Source: Candidatus Electrothrix aarhusensis
GTDB lineage: Bacteria > Desulfobacterota > Desulfobulbia > Desulfobulbales > Desulfobulbaceae
Length of the DNA: 47,759 nucleotides
Direction of reading: 5' to 3'
Assembly: GCA_004028505.1 (NCBI GenBank)
Contig: MTKO01000076.1
Span: 1 to 47,759 of the forward strand
The position numbers and the translations under genes are program-made. Below the pieces are notes generated by a model. The model had not been told where the DNA came from. It searched no databases and was given only the letters and a program-made list of their open reading frames with translations. Position 1 is the first letter of the stretch. Every line of letters starts with the position of its first letter. Positions 27,465 through 37,075 of the stretch are shown here, piece by piece.

Positions 27465-29041
27465 ATGATTACCCTGTTAGATTACGGTGCCGGTAATGTA
27501 CGCTCAGTAGTAAATGCCCTTGAGAGCTTAGGCGAAACAGTGGTCAGGGTCAATTCGCCCGCTGATATTGAAAAAGCAGAGCGGCTGGTTTTTCCCGGAG
27601 TAGGCAACTATGGTGCATGATGCAGAGCCTGCGGGAACAGCAGCTTATTGAACCGCTCCTGCGGTATCTCCACGAAGATCGACCTTTTTTCGGTATTTGC
27701 GTCGCGCTTCAGGCACTGTTCGATTCCAGTGAAGAGGCTCCAGAAGAGTCTGGGCTCGGCATTATTCCGGGGCGGGTGAAGCGATTTGACACTGAGTTGG
27801 CGGTACCTCATATAGGCTGGAACGGGATCAAAGTCCATCAACCATCGAGGATCTTTCACGGATTTTCTGGACAGGAGAAATTGTATTTTGTCCATTCCTA
27901 TCATGTGGAAACAACTCATACTGCTGACGTGTTGACAACGACGAATTACGGGTGTGAGTTTGTCAGCTCTGTACAGAAAGGCAATATCATCGCGACCCAG
28001 TTTCATCCGGAAAAAAGCGGCAAAGCCGGGTTGAAGCTGCTGGAAAATTTTCTGGATACCAGTCGAGAGGCGGTCATCCCCCAATCCTGCCCGGCAGAGA
28101 CCAAGCTAGCTGAGCGCATTATCGCCTGCCTTGATGTTCGCTCCAATGATCAGGGTGATCTCGTGGTGACCAAGGGAGATCAGTATGATGTTCGTGAGGG
28201 AGGGGATGTGCGTAATCTGGGAATGCCGGTTGAGCTGGCTCAGAATTATTACGAGCAGGGTGCGGATGAGGTGACCTTTCTCAATATCACAGCCTTCCGT
28301 GATTTTCCTCTTGAGGATATGCCGATGATGGAGGTGCTGCAAAAAACCTCGGAAAAGGTCTTTGTTCCTCTGACCGTGGGTGGTGGGATTCGTGATTTCA
28401 CCGACTGTAACGGCAAATTTTACTCGGCTCTTGAGGTTGCCTCAGAGTATTTTCGTTCCGGTGCAGATAAGATTTCTATCGGTTCTGACGCAGTGTTGAT
28501 TGTTGAAGAGGTGCTTAAAACCGGCAAAGCAACTGGGCTCAGTTCCATCGAGCAGATCGCGCGGGTGTACGGCAATCAGGCCGTGGTGATCTCTGTGGAT
28601 CCGAGACGGGTTTATGTGCATGCGCCCGATGACACCCCGCATCCGGTTATCGAAACAGAATTTCCCGGTGAAAACGGTGAAAAATACTGCTGGTACCAGT
28701 GTACTGTACGAGGAGGGCGTGAAGGACGCGACCTTGATGCGGTCACCTTGGCAAAGGTCTGTGAGCAGTTAGGTGCCGGAGAAATCCTTCTCAACTGTAT
28801 TGATAAGGATGGAACCAATTCCGGGTTTGATCTGGAGCTGATCAACTTGGTGAAAGAGGCCGTGACGATCCCGGTCATTGCCTCAAGCGGAGCCGGATGC
28901 CCTGAGCATTTCCTAGAGGTCTTTACACAAACAGATGCTGAAGCAGCCTTAGCCGCTGGGATTTTTCATCGAAAAGAGGTGCCCATCGGGCAGGTGAAAA
29001 GATTCTTGCAGGAGAATGAGGTAGAAATTAGAACGTGTTAA
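27465..29041 (+). CDS. hisHF: Bifunctional imidazole glycerol phosphate synthase, HisH-HisF fusion (frame break at 27617)
   Basis: This is a protein of about 525 residues. Residues 1-205 are the glutaminase HisH: LLDYGAGNVRSV, oxyanion GVGNYGA, the nucleophile Cys in FFGICVALQALF, and the His-Glu pair in ATQFHPEKSG. Residues ~215-525 are the cyclase HisF: RIIACLDVR, VPLTVGGGIRD, and the second catalytic Asp in LLNCIDKDGTNSG. The HisF half has the long insertions seen in yeast HIS7 (TKGDQYDVRE and the GGREGRDL stretch after PGENGEKYCWYQC). The enzyme makes IGP and AICAR in histidine synthesis. Adding one A at 27617 (GCA ATG ATG) joins the two frames. ATG 27465 has AAGGTGG ahead. Bacterial HisH and HisF are usually separate proteins. 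Confidence 0.92.
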
Positions 29042-29046
29042 ATTGA

Positions 29047-29087
29047 GGTCATCTGCATGCCTGCATGCGACCTGTTTGCAGGTGACC
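29047..29087. terminator. Inverted repeat between convergent genes
   Basis: GGTCATCTGCA (29047-29057) pairs with TGCAGGTGACC (29077-29087) with one mismatch. It lies in the 55-base gap between hisHF and the convergent diguanylate cyclase gene. There is no clear T run, so its action as a two-way terminator is only likely by position. Confidence 0.4.
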
Positions 29088-29096
29088 AGCTTCCCG

Positions 29097-30374
29097 TTAT
29101 TTCATAGGGTCCTGTGCCTTCCTGCCGTAAGGGGGGGAAGATGTTGAACCCGCTGTTTCCGGTGCTTTAAAAATAGTACATTGGTTCTTCCCGTACCCCT
29201 TGCTTGTGTAGAGTGCCTTGTCTGCCATTTTCATAATCTGGGTCAGGTCTTGTCCATGTTCAGGGTAGCAGGCTATACCACAACTGACAGTTATACTTAA
29301 TGGGTTTCCTTCGTAGTTCAGAGGAGCTTGAGCTATTTTTATGCGCATTTTCTCGGCAATTTCCCACGCCTTTTGACAGGTGGTATCCGGGAGAAAGGCG
29401 ACAAATTCATCTCCACCAAATCTGGCCAGCATATCTTCTTCACGTAATTCTGAGCGCATAATCTCTGAAATTGAGACGATTAACATGGTCCCGGCATGAT
29501 GCCCATAGAGATCATTTACCGCCTTCAGGCTGTCCGCATCAATCATAAGTACAGAGAATTTACCAGTTTTTGCCAGGATTCGCTGGTACTCCCGCTGCAT
29601 AAAAACCAGCAACATTTTCATGTTCCACAGGCCGGTCAGCTGATCTGTTCTCGATAACTGCCGGATTTTATCCTTTGTTCTGTCGGTTTCTTTGGAGATA
29701 AGGGTGACAAAATAGGCAAGGATCCATAGCAGAAAAAGCTGGATAATAGGTCCGGTGAGATGCTCATTGTGAAAAGTAACAGGAGAACTTGAAAGAAAAA
29801 AACCTGTTTCGACCGCACCGAGAAACAGATAACAGGCAGTGGCAAGAAGGGTGCCCAAGAGGGTGGACAAGGTGCCCAAGGTTGTCCCGGCCAGTAGGAC
29901 AATAACAAAATAAAGGGGCAGCAGTGGGCTTGATAAGGAGCCGGTTTCCCAGACAACAGATGTAATGAAGAACGTTATTCCCCACATGTTCAGGGAAAGT
30001 TTCCAGCGTGTTCCGTTATGGCTGCGCCATATATAATGAAGAACGCAGATGAAGAGAGCAAAGGCTATCGTACTTGCATGCAGAAATATCGGCTCAGGAA
30101 CATGCACCCAAGGAAGGTTGGTGCAGAGAAGGACGAGTACCAACAGCAGCCATTCAAGACCAGCTACAGTTCTACGATAGCCGATCAGTTCCTCTTTGTC
30201 GATTTCCTTATGTTCGTCTATGGGAATCTGGCCGACCCGCTGACCATTGAGCAAGGAATAGATAGGGGAGCTTTTTTCATATGAGACCGGAGGTTTGTTA
30301 ACGGTTTTTTCAAAGAAAAATCCTTTCCTTGACGATGTATGTTGACCCTTTTTGGGCGGGCTAACTCTGGTCAT
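29097..30374 (-). CDS. Membrane-bound diguanylate cyclase (GGDEF)
   Basis: This is a 425-residue protein. The N-terminal ~70 residues are cytoplasmic and basic. About six membrane helices follow (residues ~70-230). The GGDEF domain is at ~250-405: the intact active site is ARFGGDEFVAF (about residue 320), and the product-inhibition site RxxD is present as REED exactly five residues before it. It should make cyclic di-GMP from two GTP in response to a signal sensed by the membrane part, with feedback control. The membrane part is not a sensor family I can name. ATG 30374 is the first in frame. It is transcribed toward hisHF and away from the feo operon. Confidence 0.9.
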   Translation of the reverse strand: MTRVSPPKKGQHTSSRKGFFFEKTVNKPPVSYEKSSPIYSLLNGQRVGQIPIDEHKEIDKEELIGYRRTVAGLEWLLLVLVLLCTNLPWVHVPEPIFLHASTIAFALFICVLHYIWRSHNGTRWKLSLNMWGITFFITSVVWETGSLSSPLLPLYFVIVLLAGTTLGTLSTLLGTLLATACYLFLGAVETGFFLSSSPVTFHNEHLTGPIIQLFLLWILAYFVTLISKETDRTKDKIRQLSRTDQLTGLWNMKMLLVFMQREYQRILAKTGKFSVLMIDADSLKAVNDLYGHHAGTMLIVSISEIMRSELREEDMLARFGGDEFVAFLPDTTCQKAWEIAEKMRIKIAQAPLNYEGNPLSITVSCGIACYPEHGQDLTQIMKMADKALYTSKGYGKNQCTIFKAPETAGSTSSPPYGRKAQDPMK

Positions 30375-30853
30375 ACGTTGCTCGTCCTGTCTGTATAAGC
30401 TTATGCGGGCAGGCGGATGTGTGAATGGACAGCTTAAAAACTCTCAATGATTATAGACTAAAATATCATGTCACGCCCATAAAAACAAGCTCGAATGAAA
30501 AACTGTCCTCGGTGTCAATTTTTTTTGAAAAAAACTCTTATTCTTATGGAGGACAGTGCCTGCCCTCTGCTTATAAGTTTTTACTGGAATGGGAGTTCTT
30601 ATCCGATTATTTACTGAAGTTGTATTTTATTGAGAGTGGTTAGCTCTATAATCTTTTTGCAAGATGAAGGCAATATAAAGAAATAAAAGGGTAAAGTTCT
30701 ACAGGGTGAAAGTATTTTTCCTTTTTTCGCTGGCCTATATCTTTTTTTGATTCCTCTTGAATCATACTTGATTTTCATAAAAAATCCTTGTAAAAGATGC
30801 TGACAGGAAGAAAAGTTTGCTGTGCCTAACATTTTACCGTGAAGAGAAATGTC
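30375..30853. other. Intergenic stretch with only a doubtful small ORF
   Basis: This 479-base AT-rich gap separates the divergent cyclase and feo genes and should carry both promoters. A 72-codon frame at 30425-30643 (+) exists, but its product shows no family pattern and no ribosome site is convincing, so I do not call it. I see no clear Fur or DtxR box by eye. Confidence 0.4.
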
Positions 30854-31162
30854 ATGAGACCAAAACGCAATATATTTTCTTGTTGTCTGCGGAGTAAAAA
30901 ACAGCGGAGGGTTCAATCTCCAGAAGAGATACGCCCCTTGTCAGAGTGCTGTCGTTGCAGCAGGGTCAGAGTATGCAAAGTCAGCGGCGATCGCAGTGCT
31001 TGCGGCAGGATGGCCTCTTTGGGCGTATTGCCCGGAACTGTATTGGAGTTGCTCTGTCCTGTACGGGGGCGAGGGCGAAGGCAGTGTATGGTCAAAATTA
31101 ACGGTGGGACGCTCAGTCTTGACGCGTTAACCGCTGGAAATATTTTTGTTTGCCCTGCCTGA
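30854..31162 (+). CDS. Cys-rich FeoA-family protein
   Basis: This is about 102 residues. The C-terminal ~70 form the small SH3-like FeoA domain: GRMASLGVLPGTVLELL, then QCMVKINGGTLSLDALTAGNIFV. The N-terminal extension is basic and holds several cysteines (FSCCLRSKK, SECCRCSRVRVC), which plain FeoA proteins lack. The cysteines could bind a metal or sense redox state; that is inference. I chose ATG 30854 with GAAGAG ahead over the GTG at 30839. It heads the feo gene set; a second, standard FeoA follows. FeoA proteins bind or regulate the FeoB ferrous iron transporter. Confidence 0.75.
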   Translation: MRPKRNIFSCCLRSKKQRRVQSPEEIRPLSECCRCSRVRVCKVSGDRSACGRMASLGVLPGTVLELLCPVRGRGRRQCMVKINGGTLSLDALTAGNIFVCPA

Positions 31163-31222
31163 GCACTCTTTTTTTGACGTTTTATTTAGTTAAAACTAAA
31201 TAAGTTTTTCAAGGGAAATGCT

Positions 31223-31399
31223 ATGCAGAATTTTATTGTCTTACTTGTTATCCTTGTCGCTTGCTTCTTTGTCGGGAGATCCCTGTTTCGTTCATATCGG
31301 TCAGGGAAGTGCTCCTGCTCAGATGGGTGCTCTGGCTGCGGAGGAGATGCAAAGTCGACATGTTTACCTCAGAGTGAACAGAGAAAAAAACAGGAATAA
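31223..31399 (+). CDS. FeoB-associated Cys-rich membrane protein
   Basis: This is a 58-residue protein: one N-terminal membrane helix (NFIVLLVILVACFFVG), then a short tail with a cysteine cluster (GKCSCSDGCSGCGGD) and a further Cys. This is the layout of the small FeoB-associated Cys-rich proteins found in feo operons. They are thought to help iron pass to or from FeoB; the mechanism is unproven. AAGGGAAA precedes ATG 31223. The stop overlaps the next start (TAATG), so translation is coupled to feoA. Confidence 0.8.
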   Translation: MQNFIVLLVILVACFFVGRSLFRSYRSGKCSCSDGCSGCGGDAKSTCLPQSEQRKKQE

Positions 31400-31653
31400 T
31401 GAATTTACGAAAAATGCAGACCGGGCAATCCGGTATTATCGCTTCAGTGAAGATAGGCGGCAGCCTTGGTTTGCGGATGAGAGAAATGGGGCTTGTGCCG
31501 GGTACAGAGATTACGGTGACTGGGCGTGCTCCGTTATACGATCCTGTAAAACTTCGTATTCATGGGCAGACCCTGACCTTACGCAATAGCGAGGCGGATT
31601 ATATTGAAGTGGATATTAAAGTGGAAACGGATTCTGTGGAGGGAAAAGACTGA
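31399..31653 (+). CDS. feoA: Ferrous iron transport protein A
   Basis: This is an 84-residue standard FeoA: MNLRKMQTGQSGIIASVKIG, then LRMREMGLVPGTEITVTGRA and a closing strand LRNSEADYIEVDI. It is a small cytoplasmic SH3-like protein needed for FeoB activity. The start overlaps the stop of the Cys-rich gene by one base (TAATG), and the stop overlaps the feoB start (TGATG). The three genes therefore form a tightly coupled unit. Confidence 0.92.
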   Translation: MNLRKMQTGQSGIIASVKIGGSLGLRMREMGLVPGTEITVTGRAPLYDPVKLRIHGQTLTLRNSEADYIEVDIKVETDSVEGKD

Positions 31654-33812
31654 TGGTCGATGCTGTTCATGTCGCCCTTGCTGGCAATCCCAATGCTGGT
31701 AAAACGACCCTATTTAATTATCTTACCGGAGCGCGTCAGCATGTGGGGAATTATCCCGGCGTTACGGTTGAGAAAAAGGAAGGGGGGTACCTCTATGAAG
31801 GGCAAAAAATCCGGATTGTTGATCTGCCTGGAACCTATTCCCTGACCGCTTATTCGGTGGAAGAGCTGGTGGCCCGTGATTATCTGGTCAATGAGCAGCC
31901 GGATGTGGTGGTCAATATTGTTGATGCCTCCAATCTGGAGCGCAACCTGTACCTAAGCTGTCAATTTCTTGAACTGGGCGTGCCCTTAGTTATTGCGCTC
32001 AATATGATTGATGTTGCAGAAAAGCGCGGTATTCGTATTGATACGGAAAAGCTGAGCCTGTTGACCGGGGTTCCAGTTGTTCCCATTATCGCTCGCACAG
32101 GAAAAGGCGTAGAGAAACTTCTGGAAACTGTACAAGCGGTCAGTCGTGCAGATGCTCGTCCGCAAACCCTGATCCGTTATGGGGTGGATATTGACGAGGC
32201 GCTCAGAGAGTTGGTTCCGGTTATTGAGAAACATGAGCTCCTTATAGAAACCTATCCAGCATCATGGACTGCCTTGAAAATTTTGGAAAACGACGAGCAG
32301 GTTGTCGCCAAAATTATGCTGAAGAACATGGATATTGGACAGCGCCTCATCGACCGAAGTGAGGTGTTGGCTCGGCATCTTCAAGATACCCTTGAAGCCT
32401 ATCCAGAAACGGTTATTGCGGATCATCGCTACGGTTTTGTCCGCTCCATTCTTCGTCAGGGAGAGGTTACGCGGGTAACAGAGCAAGATAGGTTGTATGC
32501 TTCGGAGCAGATCGATAAGGTCGTGACAAATAGGGTAGTGGGACCGTTATTGATGGCTGCGGTTTTGTTGGGCCTGTATAGTTTCACCTTTAGCTGGTCC
32601 GGTTTTCTGGTTGACTGGCTAGGCATGTTTTTTGATTTGCTCGGGGGCCTCACAGAAACCATATTACCGGATGGGCCGGTCAAATCCATGATCGTTTCCG
32701 GGGTGATTGACGGTGTGGGCGGGGTGCTCGGTTTTGTGCCGATTATCATGTTCATGTTTTTTGGGATCGCCGTGCTGGAGGACTCAGGCTATTTAGCCCG
32801 GGTTGCCTTTATGATGGATAAGATCTTTCATTTTTTCGGGCTGCACGGATCTTCGGTCATGCCCTTTATTATTTCCGGTGGTATTGCAGGAGGCTGTGCC
32901 GTGCCCGGCGTGTTGGCTGCAAGAACCTTACGTTCACCCAAGGAGCGGATGGCCACTCTGCTGACAGTGCCCTTTATGAACTGCGGTGCCAAACTGCCGG
33001 TCCTGACGCTTATTATCGCTGCTTTTTTTCCAAATCATCAGGCTAGATATATGTTTCTGGCAACCCTTATTGCTTGGCTGGTGGCCCTGATGGCGGCGAA
33101 ATTCCTGCGAATGACCCTGCTGAGAGGCGAATCTACGCCCTTTGTTATGGAATTGCCTCCCTACCGGGTGCCCACTGGCAAAGGCTTATTGATTCATACC
33201 TGGGAGAGGACTTGGCAATATGTTAAAAAAGCAGGTACGGTAATTCTGGGGATTTCCATCCTGCTGTGGGCCATGATGACCTATCCCGGCCTGCCCTCAG
33301 AGAAGGTTGCTGAATTCGAAGCCATGCGCCAGCAGGTAGCAGCTTCCGGTTCTACTGACGGAACTACGGCATTACTGCGAATCGATCAACTAGAAGCTGG
33401 GGTCGGACTTCGGCATTCCATAGCCGGTCGCATGGGTATGGCCTTGGAGCCGATCAGTCGTTTTGCTGGTTTTGATTGGCGGACCAATATCGCTCTGGTG
33501 GGCGGATTTGCGGCCAAGGAGGTTATTGTTTCCACCTTGGGTACGGCCTATTCTCTTGGTGCAGTAGATTCGGAAAATACGACCTCATTAAAAGATAGGC
33601 TCGCCGGAGACAGGCACTGGAATCCGATTGCAGCCCTGGCCTTTCTTGCCTTTATTATGTTTTATTCCCCCTGCTTTGTCACAGTGGTTGCCATTGCTAA
33701 GGAAGCAGGCTCCTGGAAATGGGCCTTTTTTTCTATGGGGTTTAACACCATTTTTGCTTTCGGTATGGCGGTAGGAATCTTTCAGCTGGGGACCTTGCTC
33801 GGGCTGGGATGA
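31653..33812 (+). CDS. feoB: Ferrous iron transporter B
   Basis: This is a 719-residue protein with a cytoplasmic G domain at residues 1-~165: G1 GNPNAGKTTLF, G3 VDLPGTYSL, G4 ALNMIDVAEKRG. A helical GDI-like domain follows, then a membrane domain with two Gate motifs (the Cys-containing GGCAVPGVLAARTL and MNCGAKLPVLTL) and the late FAAKEVIVSTLGT. It moves Fe2+ across the inner membrane with GTP hydrolysis. Length and motifs are complete and the frame is intact. It overlaps feoA by one base. The DtxR-type gene at 34617 may control the operon. Confidence 0.96.
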   Translation: MVDAVHVALAGNPNAGKTTLFNYLTGARQHVGNYPGVTVEKKEGGYLYEGQKIRIVDLPGTYSLTAYSVEELVARDYLVNEQPDVVVNIVDASNLERNLYLSCQFLELGVPLVIALNMIDVAEKRGIRIDTEKLSLLTGVPVVPIIARTGKGVEKLLETVQAVSRADARPQTLIRYGVDIDEALRELVPVIEKHELLIETYPASWTALKILENDEQVVAKIMLKNMDIGQRLIDRSEVLARHLQDTLEAYPETVIADHRYGFVRSILRQGEVTRVTEQDRLYASEQIDKVVTNRVVGPLLMAAVLLGLYSFTFSWSGFLVDWLGMFFDLLGGLTETILPDGPVKSMIVSGVIDGVGGVLGFVPIIMFMFFGIAVLEDSGYLARVAFMMDKIFHFFGLHGSSVMPFIISGGIAGGCAVPGVLAARTLRSPKERMATLLTVPFMNCGAKLPVLTLIIAAFFPNHQARYMFLATLIAWLVALMAAKFLRMTLLRGESTPFVMELPPYRVPTGKGLLIHTWERTWQYVKKAGTVILGISILLWAMMTYPGLPSEKVAEFEAMRQQVAASGSTDGTTALLRIDQLEAGVGLRHSIAGRMGMALEPISRFAGFDWRTNIALVGGFAAKEVIVSTLGTAYSLGAVDSENTTSLKDRLAGDRHWNPIAALAFLAFIMFYSPCFVTVVAIAKEAGSWKWAFFSMGFNTIFAFGMAVGIFQLGTLLGLG

Positions 33813-33873
33813 GGTGAGATGAGGACGCAGGACAGACCAGTTTTTTTGCTTCACTTGATTGATCAGCTATGCG

Positions 33874-34521
33874 ATGAAGAAAAAAGTTAAGACACGCAGG
33901 GTCTGTTTAGCCAGCCTGCTGCTGGCCATTGGTGCCATTGTCATCGTAGTCATTTCTAACTTATTGATCAGTCGTTACGGGCGGTACAGCTTTGACGTCC
34001 TCAATGAGACGCCCCCGGTGTACTGCGCAATTCTGCTGGGGACCTCGAAATATCTCCGAGGGGGCAGGAGAAACCTCTACTATACATACAGGATAGAGGC
34101 AGCAAAGAGGCTGTATAAAAGTGGTGGGTGCAGAAAGATTATTGTTTCGGGTGATAACGGGACAAGGCAGTACAATGAACCGAGAAATATGAGGAAGGAC
34201 TTGATCAAGGCAGGAGTACCTCAAGAGGATATCATCTCCGATTATGCTGGATTCAGGACACTTGACTCAATTATCCGTTTCAAAAAAGTATTTGGTCGCC
34301 AACGAGGCGTTGTTATTTCACAGAAATTTCATAACGAGCGGGCTATCTACATCGGCAGGGCGTACGGAATAGAGCTGTACGGTTATAATGCGCAGGATAT
34401 AGGGGCTCGCAGTGGATTGAAAACCAGGTTGCGCGAGGTCTTGTCCAGGGTTATGTGCGTGCTGGATGTGGAGCTGCTGCACACCGGACCAAGATTTTTG
34501 GGAAAACAAATCAAGGTTTGA
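33874..34521 (+). CDS. SanA/YdcF-like DUF218 membrane-anchored protein
   Basis: This is about 215 residues: a basic N-terminus, one membrane helix (about 8-32), then a DUF218 domain facing the periplasm. The domain shows CAILLGTSKYL, YRIEAAKRLYKSG, KIIVSGDNGTRQYNEP, the helix MRKDLIKAGVPQEDI, and VVISQKFHNERAIYI. SanA of enteric bacteria affects the envelope barrier to vancomycin; the biochemical role is unknown. I chose ATG 33874; no strong ribosome site is visible. It lies between feoB and the DtxR-type gene on the same strand. Confidence 0.8.
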   Translation: MKKKVKTRRVCLASLLLAIGAIVIVVISNLLISRYGRYSFDVLNETPPVYCAILLGTSKYLRGGRRNLYYTYRIEAAKRLYKSGGCRKIIVSGDNGTRQYNEPRNMRKDLIKAGVPQEDIISDYAGFRTLDSIIRFKKVFGRQRGVVISQKFHNERAIYIGRAYGIELYGYNAQDIGARSGLKTRLREVLSRVMCVLDVELLHTGPRFLGKQIKV

Positions 34522-34616
34522 GCCGGGCTTTGCCACTCCACCGGAAAGACGATTGACTTTCCTCTCCATCTGCCGTAGATTTTAACTCAATCATCGTTCA
34601 TACAAACACCGTATCC

Positions 34617-35099
34617 ATGCCCTCAGAGAACAAACTCACCGCTAGTCAGGAAGATTATTTAGAGGCGATCTATCACATTGCTGCTGACAAGATGGCTGCT
34701 CGTGCTAAGGATATCGCTGAATATCTTGCTGTGCGTGCCTCTTCTGTTACAGGAGCTTTGCGTACTCTGCGTGCAATGGGGTTAGTCAACTATGCCCCCT
34801 ATGACTTGATCACCCTTACGGAAGAAGGGCATACTGCTGCCGAGGATATTGTCCGCCGCCATACGGCCTTGCAACAATTCCTGGTCAATGTCCTCGGAGT
34901 TGATGAGCAGGAGGCTGATGAGGCAGCCTGTAAAATGGAACATTCTGTGCCCAAGGCTATTGTGGAGCGCCTGGTGAAATATGCCGAGTATGTGGAAAAA
35001 TGCCCGAAAGGTGGGATCAGTTGGGAATCAGGATTCGGGTATTACTGCAGAAACGAATGTACGGAAGAGGACTGCCATAACTGTCAGCATAAAGAGTAG
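34617..35099 (+). CDS. DtxR/MntR-type metal-dependent regulator
   Basis: This is a 160-residue protein. The N-terminal winged helix reads TASQEDYLEAIYHIA, then AKDIAEYLAVRASSVTGALR and LVNYAPYDLITLTEEG. The dimerisation/metal domain shows ADEAACKMEHSVPKAIVERL with the conserved Cys/Glu/His ligands. It lacks the C-terminal SH3 domain of DtxR proper, so it is a short MntR-like form. The tail has extra cysteines (YYCRNECTEEDCHNC). It should repress iron or manganese uptake genes when metal-loaded. Its position 800 bases after feoB suggests control of feo. Confidence 0.88.
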   Translation: MPSENKLTASQEDYLEAIYHIAADKMAARAKDIAEYLAVRASSVTGALRTLRAMGLVNYAPYDLITLTEEGHTAAEDIVRRHTALQQFLVNVLGVDEQEADEAACKMEHSVPKAIVERLVKYAEYVEKCPKGGISWESGFGYYCRNECTEEDCHNCQHKE

Positions 35100-35386
35100 C
35101 TCCTGCCCTGGGGTTTGTTTTCTCACGTAATCCTGCTGATTCCCTGATCTGTCGCAACAGGTTTTGATCAACTTCTCCATTTCAAATACCCTGCTTTCTT
35201 TACTTCATAGCCCCCTACATCTACTGACTGAGCCCCAAAACCCTGCTTGCCAAACGACCTTGCTCCGAGTATTCTTGCGGCAATGCCCGACCGCAGCCGG
35301 GCCTGTCCTGTTCTCTACCGACTTTATCCGGCGGAATAGCAGCCGATAAGCCCCTTTTTTAACCTCTGACACAAAGTAAACTGATC

Positions 35387-36738
35387 GTGAAGAGCAACGC
35401 CTATCCCTTGGTCGCCCTGATAGGACGACCCAATGTGGGGAAATCCACCCTGTTTAACCGAATTACCCGACGGCGTGACGCCATTGTCGACCCCACACCC
35501 GGTGTCACCAGAGACCGCCATTATGCTCAAGCGGTTTGGGAGGAGCATGCCTTCATGCTGGTGGATACTGGAGGTATCGAGGAGGCGGACGGCCCAGACA
35601 ACGACCAGTTCAGCGACCATATTCGTACCCAGGCTCTCCATGCCGTGGAAGAGGCCGATATTATCCTCCTTCTTCTCGACGGTCGCCAGGGGGTTCTGCC
35701 CGGTGATCATGAGATTGTGGAACTGCTTCGGCGCACGGATAAAGAGGTTTTTTTCGTAGTCAATAAGATTGATTCCCCGGCTGTCGAAACCGAATTGCTG
35801 ACCCCCTTTTGGGAACTGGGTGTGCCCGATTTATGGGCATTGTCTGGAGATCACGGCTATGGTTTCCGCACCCTGATGGATGACTTGATTGAAAAGCTGG
35901 GGGAGACCGAAGCCCCGACAGATTTGCCCGAAGGTACTATTCGCCTTGCCTTCTTCGGTCGACCCAATGTGGGTAAATCCTCTATGATTAATGCGATCAT
36001 GGGCCAAGAGCGGATGGTGGTTTCTGAGATATCCGGCACCACCCGTGATTCCGTGGACACCCTGCTCAGCCGTGATCAGTATAATTATCTGCTCATTGAC
36101 ACTGCCGGTATCCGTCGCAAGGGCAAGACCACGGACAAATTGGAGAAATTCTCCATCCTCAAGGCCCTTAAGGCCCTGACCCGCTGTGATATCGCTGTGG
36201 TGCTCATTGATGCAGAAGAGGGCATCACAGAGCAGGACACTAAGGTGATCGGCTATACCCAAGATCATGGCCGTGCTTGATGATCCTCATTAATAAATGG
36301 GATCTGATTCAGGGCGATAAAAAGAAACAGGACTGGCTGCTGGAGGAGGTGCGCTTAGCCACCAACTTCATTCCCTTTGCTCCAGTCTTCAGGGTGTCGG
36401 CCAAAACAGGCTATGGCATCAAGCGGATATTTCCAGAGATCGGCAAGATGGATCGTCAGTTCCATCAGCGCTTTTCCACCTCATCCCTGAACCGGCTCTT
36501 GGAATCGGCAACGCTTCATCACGAACCGCCCATGTACAAGGGCCGGAGGCTGAAGCTCTATTACACGGCCCAGATTGACACGTCGCCACCATCCTTTGTC
36601 GTTATTGCCAATTTTCCTAAGGGAATCCATTTTTCCTATCAGCGATATCTTAAAAATCAGTTTCGGGAAGGACTGGGGCTCGATCGGATACCGATACGCC
36701 TCTTTTTCCGGGAACGGAGTGGGCGGACCAAACGCTAG
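35387..36738 (+). CDS. der: Ribosome assembly GTPase Der/EngA (frame break at ~36277)
   Basis: This is about 450 residues with two tandem G domains. The first has ALIGRPNVGKST, VDTGGIEE and VVNKID; the second has AFFGRPNVGKSS, IDTAGIRRKGK and INKWD. A C-terminal KH-like domain follows (PMYKGRRLKLYYTAQ, FRERSGRTKR). Der is essential for 50S subunit assembly. The frame breaks within the second G domain just before G4. Adding one T to the TT at 36277-36278 gives GRALMILINKWD. The start is GTG 35387. The 287-base gap upstream shows nothing I can name. Confidence 0.95.
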
Positions 36739-36765
36739 GATTGCTTTCGGCAATCGTTTTCTTTT
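36739..36765 (+). terminator. Terminator of der
   Basis: GATTGC (36739-36744) and GCAATC (36750-36755) form a stem with the loop TTTCG, followed by GTTTTCTTTTC. It starts directly after the der stop codon. The rest of the gap to 37075 holds no gene that I can support. Confidence 0.75.
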
Positions 36766-37075
36766 CATGGCGAGCAGTACAGCTCTTCTGTAGTACGTAC
36801 AGAGCATTTTTTGTCTTTTTTATGTCAGCAGGGAAGTTCCTGTTCCGTGGTTATGAATTTTGTCTCTTGAGACAGACGGGGCGGCTGTAATTGTCTCCTT
36901 TTTGTAAAGCGGCTTGCCAAAAAAAATTCTGAAGAGTATTCTTATCTCAACTTGTTGAACAGCTGAAGCCTGTTACGAGAGAGATTGCTGGACAAAAATG
37001 ATCTTCCGAGGAAAGGCTTTCTTGGCTGCCTTGGTTTTGCCTTTGCTTTTTTATGGATAATACAAGAATGAATCT

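Noticed and set aside
30425-30643. 72-codon frame upstream of feo
   Set aside because: No family pattern or convincing ribosome site, and it lies where the divergent promoters should be.
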